DNA of 64,000 bases from Pseudomonadota bacterium (GCA_023443095.1 JAEZVV010000069.1:1-64000); one strand, 5' to 3'; numbered from the stretch's first letter, positions 42,548 through 51,237 are shown. Program-made: numbers and translations. Notes: generated by a model not told the origin, from the sequence alone.

Positions 42548-43372
42548 ATGAAATTCACAGACAAGCTCGCCGCCCGTTGGCGCGACACCGATTCCCTGCT
42601 TTGCGTCGGACTCGACCCCGATCCCTCGCGTTTCCCCGCGCACCTGCGCGAAAGCGACGACGCAATCTTCGAGTTCTGCAAGGCCATCGTCGACGCCACG
42701 GCCGATCTGGCCTGCGCGTTCAAGCCGCAGATCGCGTATTTCGCGTCTTGCGCCGCCGAAGACCAGTTGGACAGCCTGATCGCCCACATCCGCGAAAACC
42801 ATCCGCAGGTGCCGATCATCCTTGACGCCAAGCGCGGCGACATCGGCTCGACGGCCGAACATTACGCCCGCGAAGCCTTCGAGCGTTACCGTGCCGATGC
42901 CGTCACGCTCTCGCCTTTCATGGGCTTCGATTCGATCCAACCCTACCTCAGCTACCAGGACCGGGGCGCTTTCCTGCTTTGCCGCACCAGCAATCCGGGC
43001 GGCAACGACTTGCAGATGCTCGATGTACACGGCCGCCGCGTCTACGAACTGATCGCCGAAATGGCCAACGGCAAATGGAATACCAGCGGCCAACTCGGCT
43101 TGGTGGTAGGCGCCACCTACCCGGCCGAACTTGCCAACGTGCGCCGCATCGCCGGTCAGCTACCGCTGCTCGTTCCCGGCATCGGCGCCCAGGGCGGCGA
43201 CGTCGCCGCCAGCGTCCAGGCCGGCCAGACGGCCGACGGCACCGGCATGGTGATCAACTCCGGTCGCGCCATCCTCTACGCCGGCCACGACGAGGGTTTC
43301 GCCGCTGCCGCCCGTGCCGCCGCACTCCGGACCCGCGACGAAATCAACCGCTACCGCGCCGGTCGCGCCTGA
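42548..43372 (+). CDS. pyrF: orotidine 5'-phosphate decarboxylase (long form)
   Basis: A 274-residue enzyme of UMP synthesis. Motifs: LCVGLDPDPSRFP; AFKPQIAYF; the catalytic Asp-Lys-x-x-Asp in ILDAKRGDIGSTA; and VVGATYP and VPGIGAQGGD for phosphate binding. The length is that of the longer (type 2) PyrF family. GGAGG lies before the ATG. The downstream hairpin is oriented for the opposite gene but could stop both. Confidence 0.96.
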   Translation: MKFTDKLAARWRDTDSLLCVGLDPDPSRFPAHLRESDDAIFEFCKAIVDATADLACAFKPQIAYFASCAAEDQLDSLIAHIRENHPQVPIILDAKRGDIGSTAEHYAREAFERYRADAVTLSPFMGFDSIQPYLSYQDRGAFLLCRTSNPGGNDLQMLDVHGRRVYELIAEMANGKWNTSGQLGLVVGATYPAELANVRRIAGQLPLLVPGIGAQGGDVAASVQAGQTADGTGMVINSGRAILYAGHDEGFAAAARAAALRTRDEINRYRAGRA

Positions 43373-43385
43373 TCCCCGTCGGCAG

Positions 43386-43419
43386 AAAAACAAGGGCGCG
43401 GCCTCGAGCCGCGCCCTTG
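43386..43419 (-). terminator. terminator of the CorC/HlyC-family gene
   Basis: Stem CAAGGGCGCGGC (43391-43402), loop CTCGA, GCCGCGCCCTTG (43408-43419). On the minus strand it is followed by five T (43386-43390). It lies between two convergent genes. Confidence 0.88.
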
Positions 43420-43437
43420 ATGTTTGGGCGACCGGGC

Positions 43438-44754
43438 TCAGCCTTCTTCGCCCGGCTCCGGCAAACGAAGCGCAAGCACCTTATCGATGCGGCGGCTGTC
43501 CATGTCGACGATCTCGAAACGCCAGCCTTCCCATTCCACGGCGTCGGCAGTGCGCGGCACCCGGCCGAGCAGCAGCATCACCATGCCCGACAAGGTGTTG
43601 TAGCGCCCCAGTTCCTCTTCCGGCGCGGCGTGCAGGCCGAGCCTGTCCTTGAGTTCGGGGATCGGGATCAGGCCGTCGAGCAGCCACGACCCGTCGGCGC
43701 GCTGCACCGCCCAGGCGTCTTCGGTGCCGTGCGACTTGAACTCGCCGGCGATCGCCTCGAGCAGGTCCTGCGGCGTGACCACGCCCTGGATCTCGCCGTA
43801 CTCGTCGACGACCACCGCCAGATGCGCGCTCGAGGCGCGGAAGTTGTCGAGCAGTTCCATGCCGGTGAGCGACTCGGGCACGTAGACCACCGGCTGAAGG
43901 TCGCGCGTGAAATCGGCGCGACCGCCGTCGGCGATCTGCTGCAGCAGGCGGCGCGTGGTGATGATGCCGAGGATCTCGGACAAGCCGCCGCGCACCACCG
44001 GCAGGCGCGAGTGCTCCGACGACAACACCTTTTTCATGTTGTCGTCGTCGGGGTCGGCCAGGTCGATGTATTCGATGTCCGAGCGCGGGGTCATCAGCGA
44101 ACCGATCTGGCGGTCGTCGAGGCGGAACACGTTGCGCACCATGGCGCGCTCCTGGGCGTCGATCACGCCCGACTCGGAACCCTCGTCGATGATGGCGTGG
44201 ATTTCCTCCTCGGTGACGGCCTGGGCGTTGGTGTTGTGCACGCCCAAGAGGCGCAGCAGGAGGTCGGTCGAGGCCGACAGCAAGCGCACGAAGGGCTTAG
44301 CGATGATGGACAGGCCACGGATCGGCAGCGCCACCCGGCGCGCGATCGCCTCGGGGTTCATCTGCCCCAGGCGCTTGGGCACGAGTTCGCCCAGCACGAT
44401 CGAAAAATACGTGACCATCACCACGACCAGAGCGAGCGCGCCGTAGCGGGCGAAATTGACCTCGACCCCGGCGCGGATCAGCCACTCGCCCAGCGGCACG
44501 GCGAGCGCGGCCTCGCCGACGATGCCCGAGAGGATGCCGATCGAGGTGATCCCCACCTGGATCGTCGACAACACGCGGGTCGGATGTTCGTTGAGCCGCA
44601 TCGCGGTGGCCGCACCGGCGTCACCCTGGTCGGCCAGCACCTGCAGCCGAGCGCGGCGCGAAGTGACCAGCGCGATCTCCGACATCGCGAATAGAGCATT
44701 GAGAAGGATGAGTCCAAGCAAAAGCAGGACTTCGGCAGGCATGTCGATTCCCAT
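43438..44754 (-). CDS. HlyC/CorC family CBS-domain membrane protein
   Basis: A 438-residue protein (442 if the ATG at 44766 is used, 434 from 44742). DUF21/CNNM membrane domain with three to four helices (LLLLGLILLNALFAMSEIAL and onward, to about residue 185), two CBS domains (MTPRSDIEYIDLADPDDDN and SLTGMELLDNFRASSAHLAVVVDEYG) and a C-terminal CorC_HlyC domain (VEWEGWRFEIVDMDSRRIDKVLALR). Relatives are linked to magnesium or cobalt efflux; a transport role is inferred. It is transcribed alone. Confidence 0.92.
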   Translation of the reverse strand: MGIDMPAEVLLLLGLILLNALFAMSEIALVTSRRARLQVLADQGDAGAATAMRLNEHPTRVLSTIQVGITSIGILSGIVGEAALAVPLGEWLIRAGVEVNFARYGALALVVVMVTYFSIVLGELVPKRLGQMNPEAIARRVALPIRGLSIIAKPFVRLLSASTDLLLRLLGVHNTNAQAVTEEEIHAIIDEGSESGVIDAQERAMVRNVFRLDDRQIGSLMTPRSDIEYIDLADPDDDNMKKVLSSEHSRLPVVRGGLSEILGIITTRRLLQQIADGGRADFTRDLQPVVYVPESLTGMELLDNFRASSAHLAVVVDEYGEIQGVVTPQDLLEAIAGEFKSHGTEDAWAVQRADGSWLLDGLIPIPELKDRLGLHAAPEEELGRYNTLSGMVMLLLGRVPRTADAVEWEGWRFEIVDMDSRRIDKVLALRLPEPGEEG

Positions 44755-44815
44755 CGATAGAAACAAAGCGGACCGCCACTCTAACGGATGCGCAAGGTCC
44801 TGCCGTAGAGCTGGC

Positions 44816-45154
44816 TCAGCCCTCGCCCGATTCGCCGTGCACGTCGAGGCGCGTGCGAGCGGCCTGCAGCGCCACGCGCAGCGTGGCTGAGCGGATCGGT
44901 TTGCGCAGCGTCAGCGGCGCCAGGCGCCGCTCGTGATCGCGCAAAACGGGGCGATGCCCCAGGTTGACCCGCAGCACCGCAAACTGCTCCGGATCGCCTT
45001 CGCGCGAGCCACGGGCGAGCAGGACCGCGTGCAGGGGCGGGCTGTCGACCACGGTCCAGCCCAGGGCTGCTGCCTCGACCATCTCGCTCAGGATGGCCGT
45101 TTCGGCGGGGGCAAAGCCTTGCAAGGCAAGTCGCAGAGGAGGCTGGTCGGGCAT
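44816..45154 (-). CDS. hypothetical protein, possible degenerate receiver domain
   Basis: A 112-residue soluble protein. The layout hints at a receiver fold: a first strand LRLALQGF followed by a helix, a strand HAVLLARGS where the phospho-Asp would sit, and TLRKPIRSATLRVALQAA near the end, like the KPI-helix of receivers. The acidic pair and phospho-Asp are absent. It lies 62 bases downstream of nothing obvious and 49 bases before the CorC gene start, on the same strand. Its function is unknown. Confidence 0.55.
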   Translation of the reverse strand: MPDQPPLRLALQGFAPAETAILSEMVEAAALGWTVVDSPPLHAVLLARGSREGDPEQFAVLRVNLGHRPVLRDHERRLAPLTLRKPIRSATLRVALQAARTRLDVHGESGEG

Positions 45155-45244
45155 GGGGTCAAGAAGTGAGCCTCGACCATGCTAAACGGAAGCCAGCCTC
45201 TGTGCGGCCCACTCCTCCGTTCGGACGATGGCGATGCCCGCGCT

Positions 45245-45745
45245 TCAGCGCGCTTCGGCGATCAGGCCTTCGAGCGCCACCAGGATCGCCTGCGTGCGCA
45301 CTGCGGCGCGGTCCCCCGCCAGGTGCACGGTGGCGGTGCGCGCCACTGCGTGGCGGCCGCTGGAGCGGGCCCAGGCAAAACACACGGTACCCACCGGTTT
45401 GGCGGCCGAACCGCCGTCGGGCCCGGCGATGCCGCTCACCGCCACGACCAGGCTGGCCTGGCTGTGGGCCAGGGCGCCCAGGGCCATCGCTCGCGCCACC
45501 GGCTCGCTTACCGCGCCGTGAGCTTCGATCAGCGCCGCTGGCACACCCAGCGTTTCTCGTTTGGCCTGGTTCGAATACGTCACGAAACCGCGGTCGAACC
45601 AGCGGCTAGCCCCCGGCACCTGGGTTACCGCGTACGCGATCCCCCCCGCGGTGCACGATTCGGCCGTCGCCAGCACCAGCGACTTCGCCGCCAGGTGAGT
45701 CCCCAACTCGCGGGACAACTCGAGCAGGCGCTGCGCCTGGCTCAT
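45245..45745 (-). CDS. pncC: nicotinamide-nucleotide amidohydrolase (CinA C-terminal domain)
   Basis: A 166-residue stand-alone CinA C-domain: LATAESCTAGGIAYAVTQVPGASRWFDRG (in parts), VAVSGIAGPDGG and KPVGTVCFAW. PncC deamidates NMN to nicotinate mononucleotide in NAD recycling. It starts within the pgpA stop (4-base ATGA overlap) and is the last gene of the rib-nusB-thiL-pgpA row. Confidence 0.93.
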   Translation of the reverse strand: MSQAQRLLELSRELGTHLAAKSLVLATAESCTAGGIAYAVTQVPGASRWFDRGFVTYSNQAKRETLGVPAALIEAHGAVSEPVARAMALGALAHSQASLVVAVSGIAGPDGGSAAKPVGTVCFAWARSSGRHAVARTATVHLAGDRAAVRTQAILVALEGLIAEAR

Positions 45746-46317
45746 GCCATCACCCGTGCCGCCAGCGCAAACACCAGCAGGGTGTAGAGCGCCGCCAGCA
45801 GGTCGTCGAGCATCACCCCAAAACCGTTCTTGAAACGCCGGTCGATATTGCGGATCGGCGGCGGCTTGACGATGTCGAACAGGCGGAACACGACGAAGGC
45901 AACCGCTTGGTAGGCGAGCGTCTTGGGCAGGACGAGCAGGACGATCCAGAAAGCCACCACTTCGTCGATCACGATGCCGCCATGGTCGGGCTTGCCCAGC
46001 GCCTCACCCGTGCGCTGCGCGCTCCAGGCACCGAAGTAGAGGCCAACCAGGATCAGGGCGATCCACACCGGCTCGCCCCACAGCCGCGAACCCAGGACGA
46101 AGGTGATCCAGGCCGCCAGGGTGCCCCAGGTGCCCGGTGCCGGTCGGATCACGCCGCTGCCGCCGAAAGTGGCAATGAAATACCAGGGGTGCGAATACGC
46201 GAAACGCCAGTCCGGTTGCCGCGGCGCCGAGGCACGCGGCGCATCGTGCGCCCCCTCTTCGGCGGCAGTGACGGCCTGCGGTCGCATGGCAGAAGAAAGC
46301 GGCGACTTGTCTTGCAC
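45742..46317 (-). CDS. pgpA: phosphatidylglycerophosphatase A
   Basis: A 191-residue inner-membrane phosphatase. GSGVIRPAPGTWGTLAA, the conserved Asp-Glu in GGIVIDEVVAFWI, and LFDIVKPPPIRNIDRRFKNGFGVMLDDLLA (in parts) are all present, with three to four membrane helices. It dephosphorylates phosphatidylglycerol phosphate. The N-terminus may start at 46287 (second ATG), removing 10 disordered residues. It follows thiL by 41 bases. Confidence 0.95.
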   Translation of the reverse strand: MQDKSPLSSAMRPQAVTAAEEGAHDAPRASAPRQPDWRFAYSHPWYFIATFGGSGVIRPAPGTWGTLAAWITFVLGSRLWGEPVWIALILVGLYFGAWSAQRTGEALGKPDHGGIVIDEVVAFWIVLLVLPKTLAYQAVAFVVFRLFDIVKPPPIRNIDRRFKNGFGVMLDDLLAALYTLLVFALAARVMA

Positions 46318-46358
46318 GATGAGGTCTGCGTCTGTGAGAGAAGGGAAGCGGACGGCGA

Positions 46359-47348
46359 TCAGGCGAAATGATCGTAGCCGCTTTCGGCCAGATCGATACG
46401 GGCGCCGGTCTCGTCGAGCAGCCGCAGCCCGCCCGCAGCGGTGATGGTGCCGATGCGGGCCAGGGGCACGGCCGCGGCTTCGCCGGCCGCGATCACGGCG
46501 CCGCGACGGGCGCGCGGCGCGGTGAAAAGCAGTTCGTAGTCATCGCCGCCGGCCAGGGCGCAGCGGCGCTGCAGGGCCTCGGGCAGGCGGCGCAAGACGG
46601 CCGAACGCGGCACCTCGGCCCAGTGAAGCTCGGCGCCGACCTCGGAACGCTCGAGGATATGGCCAAGGTCGCCGAGCAGACCGTCGGAAATATCGATAGC
46701 GGCGCTCGCCACCCGTCGCAGTTCCTCGCCCAGACGGACGCGCGGGGTAGGCGCCTCGAGCCGGTCGCGCAGCGCCGCGGCAGCAGCGGGGTCGAGATCG
46801 ATCTCGCCGCGGGCATGTTTCAGGGCGGCGGCAGCGTCGCCCACGGTGCCCGAGACCCAGAGCTCGTCGCCGGCGCGGGCGCCGGCGCGGGTCAGCCCCA
46901 TCGCTCGCGGCAACTCGCCCAGGGCGGTGATCGAAATCGTGAGCGGCCCGGGTTCACCGGCGCACACCGGGGTGCGGGTGGTGTCGCCGCCCAGAAGGAC
47001 ACAGCCATGAGCCGCGGCCAGCCCCATCAGGCCGCGCGAAAAAGCGTCGAGCCAGGCCGGATCGGCGCCGGGCAAGGCCAGCGCGAGGAAGAAAGCGCGC
47101 GGACTGGCGCCGGCGGCGGCCAGATCCGACAGATTGACCGCCAAGGCCTTGTGCCCCAGGCGCTCGGGGTCGGTCTCAGGAAAGAAGTGCCGACCGGCGA
47201 GCAACATGTCGCAGGTGATCGCCAGGCGCCGGTCGCCGAGGTCGATCAGCGCGCAGTCGTCGCCCACCCCTTGCGAGACCCAGGGGCCGCGCACGGGATG
47301 GGTGAAAAACTTCGCGATGAGTTCGAACTCGCCCAGCGCCCGGTTCAT
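46359..47348 (-). CDS. thiL: thiamine-monophosphate kinase
   Basis: A 329-residue ATP-dependent kinase making thiamine diphosphate. Motifs: GVGDDCALIDLGDRRLAITCDMLLAGRHF (in parts), HKALAVNLSDLAAAGA, LLGGDTTRTP and AIDISDGLLGDLGHI, plus GGDDYELLF near the C-terminus. The start overlaps the nusB stop by one base (TGATG), so it is translationally coupled. Confidence 0.97.
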   Translation of the reverse strand: MNRALGEFELIAKFFTHPVRGPWVSQGVGDDCALIDLGDRRLAITCDMLLAGRHFFPETDPERLGHKALAVNLSDLAAAGASPRAFFLALALPGADPAWLDAFSRGLMGLAAAHGCVLLGGDTTRTPVCAGEPGPLTISITALGELPRAMGLTRAGARAGDELWVSGTVGDAAAALKHARGEIDLDPAAAAALRDRLEAPTPRVRLGEELRRVASAAIDISDGLLGDLGHILERSEVGAELHWAEVPRSAVLRRLPEALQRRCALAGGDDYELLFTAPRARRGAVIAAGEAAAVPLARIGTITAAGGLRLLDETGARIDLAESGYDHFA

Positions 47349-47812
47349 CAGCGACTGGCGCGGCGCGCCTCGTCGGGGCGCAGGACGCCCGCAACCTTGT
47401 CGAGCACGCCGTTGACGTAGCGGAAGCCGTCGGTGCCGCCAAAACTCTTGGCGAGTTCGACCGCTTCGTTGATCACGACCCGGTACGGGATCTCGGCCCG
47501 CGCTTTCAGCTCGTAAGTGCCGAGCAGGAGTATGCCGTGCTCGACCGGCGACAAAAGAGCGATGTCGCGGTCGACGAAGGGCGAAAACAGCGCCTGCAGC
47601 TCGGTCGCCTGATCGATCGCGCCGTGCAGCACTTCGCGGAAATGCGAGCGGTCTGCCTTGTCGAAGCCCTCGACTTCCATCATGTGGGCCTCGATCGCAG
47701 GGCCGTCGGCGCCACCGACGATCCACTGGTAGAGGCCTTGCAGCGCAAACTCTCGCGCGCGGCGGCGCGCGCTGCGGCCCGCGCCTTTCTTGTCGTCTTT
47801 CTCGGCGTTCAC
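47348..47812 (-). CDS. nusB: transcription antitermination factor NusB (GTG start)
   Basis: A 154-residue helical RNA-binding protein: RRRAREFALQGLYQW near the start and the conserved VINEAVELAKSFGG and FVNGVLD-like segments (here RYVNGVLDKVAG). The GTG at 47812 overlaps the ribH stop (GTGA). NusB with NusE binds boxA in rRNA leaders. This position after ribH is common in proteobacteria. Confidence 0.95.
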   Translation of the reverse strand: MNAEKDDKKGAGRSARRRAREFALQGLYQWIVGGADGPAIEAHMMEVEGFDKADRSHFREVLHGAIDQATELQALFSPFVDRDIALLSPVEHGILLLGTYELKARAEIPYRVVINEAVELAKSFGGTDGFRYVNGVLDKVAGVLRPDEARRASR

Positions 47813-48291
47813 TGAGCCTCCTCTTCTTCGGCTTCGTCGAGCGACCACATCAGGTTGGCCATCTCGACCGCAACGCGGGCGGCGTCGCGGCCCTTTTCGG
47901 TCACTCGGGCCCGGGCCTGTTCGTCGTTTTCGGTGGTGAGGATCGCGTTGGCAATCGGAATGCCATAGTCGAGCGCCACGCGCGACACGCCGGCGGCCGA
48001 CTCGTTCGAGACGATCTCGAAGTGGTAGGTCTCGCCGCGCACCACCAGGCCGATCGCGATCAGGGCGTCGAACTCTTCGGTCACGGCCAGGCGCGCCAGC
48101 GCCAGCGGCACTTCCAAAGCCCCCGGTACGCTCATCTGGGTGATGTCTTCCTCGTCCACGCCAAGTTCGGCGAGTTCGGCCAGGCAGGCCTCGAGCAGCG
48201 CGCGGCCGGCCCACTCGTTGAAACGTGCAGCCACGATGCCGATGCGCAGGCCGTTGCCGTCGAGGTCGGAGGGAATGATGTCGATCGCCAT
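47809..48291 (-). CDS. ribH: 6,7-dimethyl-8-ribityllumazine synthase
   Basis: A 160-residue enzyme of riboflavin synthesis: IGIVAARFNEW, VPGALEVPLALARL, IAIGLVVRGETYHFE (catalytic His) and an acidic C-terminal tail. It condenses the ribityl pyrimidine with dihydroxybutanone phosphate. The ATG at 48291 is chosen from the family start. It is preceded by a terminator-like hairpin that separates it from ribBA. Confidence 0.97.
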   Translation of the reverse strand: MAIDIIPSDLDGNGLRIGIVAARFNEWAGRALLEACLAELAELGVDEEDITQMSVPGALEVPLALARLAVTEEFDALIAIGLVVRGETYHFEIVSNESAAGVSRVALDYGIPIANAILTTENDEQARARVTEKGRDAARVAVEMANLMWSLDEAEEEEAQ

Positions 48292-48303
48292 GGGAGCTCC
48301 TAG

Positions 48304-48334
48304 AAAACGAAAGCCGGCCGCGAACCGCGGCCGG
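48304..48334 (-). terminator. attenuator or terminator between ribBA and ribH
   Basis: Stem CCGGCCGCG (48314-48322), loop AAC, CGCGGCCGG (48326-48334). On the minus strand a broken T-tract (CTTTCGTTTTC) follows. It may reduce ribH-nusB-thiL transcription relative to ribBA. Confidence 0.6.
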
Positions 48335-48390
48335 AGGGGTCTATCCGAAGTTTGCGCGCGGGCAAGGTCCGAGCGCAAACGCTTCATGAA

Positions 48391-49536
48391 TCAGGACTCG
48401 AGGTAACCGGTGGTGGTCAGACCAAAACCGGTCATCGAAGGCATCTTGCGCGGCTTGGCAAGCAGCTTCATCTTGCCCACGTTCAGGTCGCGCAGGATCT
48501 GCGCGCCCACGCCATAAGTGCGCAGGTCGAACTTGTGGGCGCGCTGCTCGACGGTCTTGCCGGCGTCGATGCTGGCCAGATCGGCAAACTTGCCGAACAG
48601 GCGCTGGGCGTCTTCGCCGCAGTTGAGCAGAACCACCACGCCGGCGTCGGCCTCGGCAATGCGCTCGAGCGCACGGGCAAACGGCCAGGAGTGGACCGAC
48701 TGGTCGGTCTCGATCAGGTCGAGCACGCTGACCGGTTCGTGCACCCGCACCAGCACTTCGCGCTCGGGCGAGATCTCGCCCCGCACCAGAGCCAGGTGGG
48801 CGCTGCCGCTCGGACGGTCGCGGTAGGCAATCAAGTCGAACTCGCCCGCGACGGTCTGCACGCGACGGCTGCCCAGACGCTCGATCATCGACTCGGTGGC
48901 GGCACGGTACTGGATCAGGTCGGCGATCGTTCCCACCTTAAGACCGTGTTCGCGGGCAAAGGGGATCAGGTCGGGCAGACGCGCCATGCTGCCGTCGTCG
49001 TTCATGACTTCGCAGATCACCGCGGCCGGGGTAAGGCCGGCCAGAGCGGTCAGGTCGCAGCCGGCCTCGGTATGGCCGGCGCGCATCAGCACGCCGCCGG
49101 GCTGGGCGACGATGGGGAACACGTGGCCGGGCTGGACGATGTCGGTCGCCAGCGCGTTGGGGCGGGTGGCGACACGGATGGTCTCGGCGCGGTCGGCCGC
49201 GGAGATCCCGGTGGTCACACCTTCGGCCGCCTCGATCGACACCGTGAAGTTGGTGCCGTACTGGGTGCCGTTGTTGGGCGCCATCGCGGTCAGCTTGAGG
49301 CGCTGAGCCTGGGCCGCGGTCAGCGTCAGGCAGACCAGGCCGCGCGCGTGTTTGGCCATGAAGTTGATCTTGTCGGCGCTGACGAAATCGGCGGCGAACA
49401 GGAGGTCCCCCTCGTTCTCGCGGTCTTCATCGTCGACCAGCACGACGATGTTGCCGCGGCGGATTTCATCGATGATTTCCTCGGTCGAGGCGAGTTGGGC
49501 CGGGGCGGTCGAAGCGGGTGACACGGGGGTGAGCAT
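48391..49536 (-). CDS. ribBA: 3,4-dihydroxy-2-butanone 4-phosphate synthase with degenerate GTP cyclohydrolase II domain
   Basis: A 381-residue protein. Residues about 20-215 are a complete RibB domain (DDEDRENEGDL, MAKHARGLVCL, MRAGHTEAGCDL). The C-terminal part has the RibA outline (LALVRGE, VRVHEPVSVLDL, YGVGAQILRDLNVGKMKLL) but lacks the three zinc-binding Cys and the catalytic region of GTP cyclohydrolase II. So only the butanone phosphate activity is expected; a true RibA should be elsewhere. This form is common in betaproteobacteria. The start at 49536 leaves out a Cys-rich upstream extension. Confidence 0.93.
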   Translation of the reverse strand: MLTPVSPASTAPAQLASTEEIIDEIRRGNIVVLVDDEDRENEGDLLFAADFVSADKINFMAKHARGLVCLTLTAAQAQRLKLTAMAPNNGTQYGTNFTVSIEAAEGVTTGISAADRAETIRVATRPNALATDIVQPGHVFPIVAQPGGVLMRAGHTEAGCDLTALAGLTPAAVICEVMNDDGSMARLPDLIPFAREHGLKVGTIADLIQYRAATESMIERLGSRRVQTVAGEFDLIAYRDRPSGSAHLALVRGEISPEREVLVRVHEPVSVLDLIETDQSVHSWPFARALERIAEADAGVVVLLNCGEDAQRLFGKFADLASIDAGKTVEQRAHKFDLRTYGVGAQILRDLNVGKMKLLAKPRKMPSMTGFGLTTTGYLES

Positions 49537-49585
49537 GACGCAGCCTTTGCAGTGCACCGGCAGCAGAACCGGCGAAGTGAGCTGG

Positions 49586-49591
49586 ATTTTA
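49586..49591 (-). promoter_or_regulatory. possible -10 of the ribBA promoter
   Basis: TAAAAT on the minus strand, about 50 bases before the ribBA start and after the octaheme terminator. No good -35 is visible. No FMN riboswitch is present in this leader. Confidence 0.35.
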
Positions 49592-49714
49592 CGCGTCGCG
49601 CCGCTCCCGACGCCTGCGGGAAGCCCCTAGGAGGGCGGCATCGGCGGGGGCCGCCATTCGATTCCAGTCAAATCCGGGCCAGGCGGGCCGATCAACGCCC
49701 GTCGCTCCTCTCCC

Positions 49715-49741
49715 AAAAAACGGGCCGGCATAAGCCGGCCC
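49715..49741 (-). terminator. terminator of the octaheme cytochrome gene
   Basis: Stem GGGCCGGC (49722-49729), loop ATAA, GCCGGCCC (49734-49741). On the minus strand it is followed by CG and six T (49715-49720). Confidence 0.9.
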
Positions 49742-49762
49742 TGGCTGACGGATAGATCCAGC

Positions 49763-51139
49763 CTACTTGCGCTTGGCCTTGGCCAGCTCACGCGGGTCGC
49801 CCGCGTAACCGAGGGCCGTCCAGTCGAGCAGGCCCTTGGGCGCATGGCATTCGTTGCACGACAGCGCCTGCTGCTTGGGCACGACCATGTGGTTGACCTT
49901 CCACACCATGTCGGTCTCGACGAAGCCGAGCTTGCCGCTGTAGGCCGGCAGACCCGCTGCCTTCATGCCGTCGGCCATGGCCTTGTTCCAGTCGTAATGC
50001 TTCCAGTAGCCGCCAAAGAGATGCGGCGTGCCGAGCACCCGGGTCTGCGCGTCATAAGGCTGCTTGCCGCGCATCACCTTGAAGGGCGTGATCTTGGCGG
50101 TCTTGTCGGCGATCGAGCCCCGCGGCGAGTTGAGGTGCACGACCTGGTCGGGGTTGACCGCAGCACCGGCGAGGTAGCGGTCGACCGCGCCGTTGAACCA
50201 GTAATACGTCGGCTTGAGGTCCTTGGCCCACTCGAACGTACCTTTCATCTTGTCGTAAGTTTTTTCGCCGTATTTGTCCTTGCTGGCTTCGCGATCCTGG
50301 CCGGCGGTCGACCAGTCCCACCAGACCTTGGTCGGCAGGCTGCGGGCCACGGTCGGGATGTGGCAGGTCTGGCAGGCGACGCGCTCGGCGTGTTTGTCGA
50401 GCAGCGGATTCTTCTTGTGCGGCGTGCCGGCGTGGCAGGTCGAGCAGTCGAGCGTGGTCGCGCCGCCGGAGAGGTTCACCGACATCGCCTTGCCGGGAAT
50501 GACGTGTTCGGCCGCCTTGTGGCAGGAACTGCAGTTCATGTTCGCGCCGTCGACCGCCATGTGCACGTCTTGCGCGCGGGTGGGCTTGATGAGCGAGCTG
50601 TCGAGGTCGCCGTGTTTGACGTGGTCACCGCCGCCGCCGAAGAAGTGGCAGGCGCCGCAAGTGGCGCGACTGGTCGGCCCGACGCTCTGCGCGACCTTGA
50701 GCAGGTCGACCTTGGGGTCGGGTTGGCCGGCGCCTGTCGGCGTCTTCTTGTAGCTGCCCGTGGTGTCGTGGCAGACCAGGCAGTCGACGTTCTCGACCTT
50801 CTTGAAATCGAAGTCCTTGTCCTTCCAGCCGTAACCGGCGTGGCAGCTGGTGCAGCGTGGTTCGTTGGCGGGCAGAGAGATGCAGTAGTTGTTGATCGCG
50901 GTCTTCTTGCCTAGCTCGACGGTCTTGTCGCCGTCCTTCTGCTTGGCCTGCCAGGTCCAGTGGACCGTGTGCATGAAGTCCTTGGCCTGCTTGTCGTGGC
51001 AGGCCACGCATTGCTGCGTGACTTCGGGCCCGCTCTTGAGCGGTCCCTTGATGAACTGCGAGTGGTCCGGCCCGGCGTTGGCCAGGGCCGGCAAGGCGAA
51101 CGCCAGCAGCGCGCCCAGTTGCCGAATGAAACGAAACAT
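49763..51139 (-). CDS. octaheme c-type cytochrome, tetrathionate reductase (OTR) family
   Basis: A 458-residue periplasmic protein. Signal peptide (ends ALANA) and eight CXXCH sites: CVACH, CTSCH, CLVCH, CGACH, CSSCH, CSTCH, CQTCH and CNECH. The N-terminal pattern CVACHDKQAKDFMHTVHWTW is that of octaheme tetrathionate reductases, which in vitro also reduce nitrite and hydroxylamine. The physiological substrate is uncertain. The start at 51139 is set by the signal peptide. The gene has its own leader (CRP-like boxes, hairpin over the ribosome site) and terminator, so it is an independent unit inside the riboflavin gene row. Confidence 0.9.
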   Translation of the reverse strand: MFRFIRQLGALLAFALPALANAGPDHSQFIKGPLKSGPEVTQQCVACHDKQAKDFMHTVHWTWQAKQKDGDKTVELGKKTAINNYCISLPANEPRCTSCHAGYGWKDKDFDFKKVENVDCLVCHDTTGSYKKTPTGAGQPDPKVDLLKVAQSVGPTSRATCGACHFFGGGGDHVKHGDLDSSLIKPTRAQDVHMAVDGANMNCSSCHKAAEHVIPGKAMSVNLSGGATTLDCSTCHAGTPHKKNPLLDKHAERVACQTCHIPTVARSLPTKVWWDWSTAGQDREASKDKYGEKTYDKMKGTFEWAKDLKPTYYWFNGAVDRYLAGAAVNPDQVVHLNSPRGSIADKTAKITPFKVMRGKQPYDAQTRVLGTPHLFGGYWKHYDWNKAMADGMKAAGLPAYSGKLGFVETDMVWKVNHMVVPKQQALSCNECHAPKGLLDWTALGYAGDPRELAKAKRK

Positions 51140-51144
51140 GAAAC

Positions 51145-51170
51145 CCCCCTGTGGTTGTGTAAGCAGGGGG
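51145..51170 (-). promoter_or_regulatory. hairpin that sequesters the octaheme ribosome-binding site
   Basis: On the minus strand CCCCCTG (51164-51170) pairs with CAGGGGG (51145-51151) across a 12-base loop. The second arm contains the AGGGGG Shine-Dalgarno sequence located 4 bases before the ATG at 51139. Folding would hide the ribosome site. Confidence 0.6.
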
Positions 51171-51237
51171 AGTCTCGGCGAGAGCGTCCGGCCGCGATTG
51201 ACGGCCGGCAAGCCGCTAGCGGCGAGGGGCCGCCGCC

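Noticed and set aside
49537..49762. FMN riboswitch before ribBA
   Set aside because: I looked for the conserved RFN blocks before ribBA and before ribD and found none.
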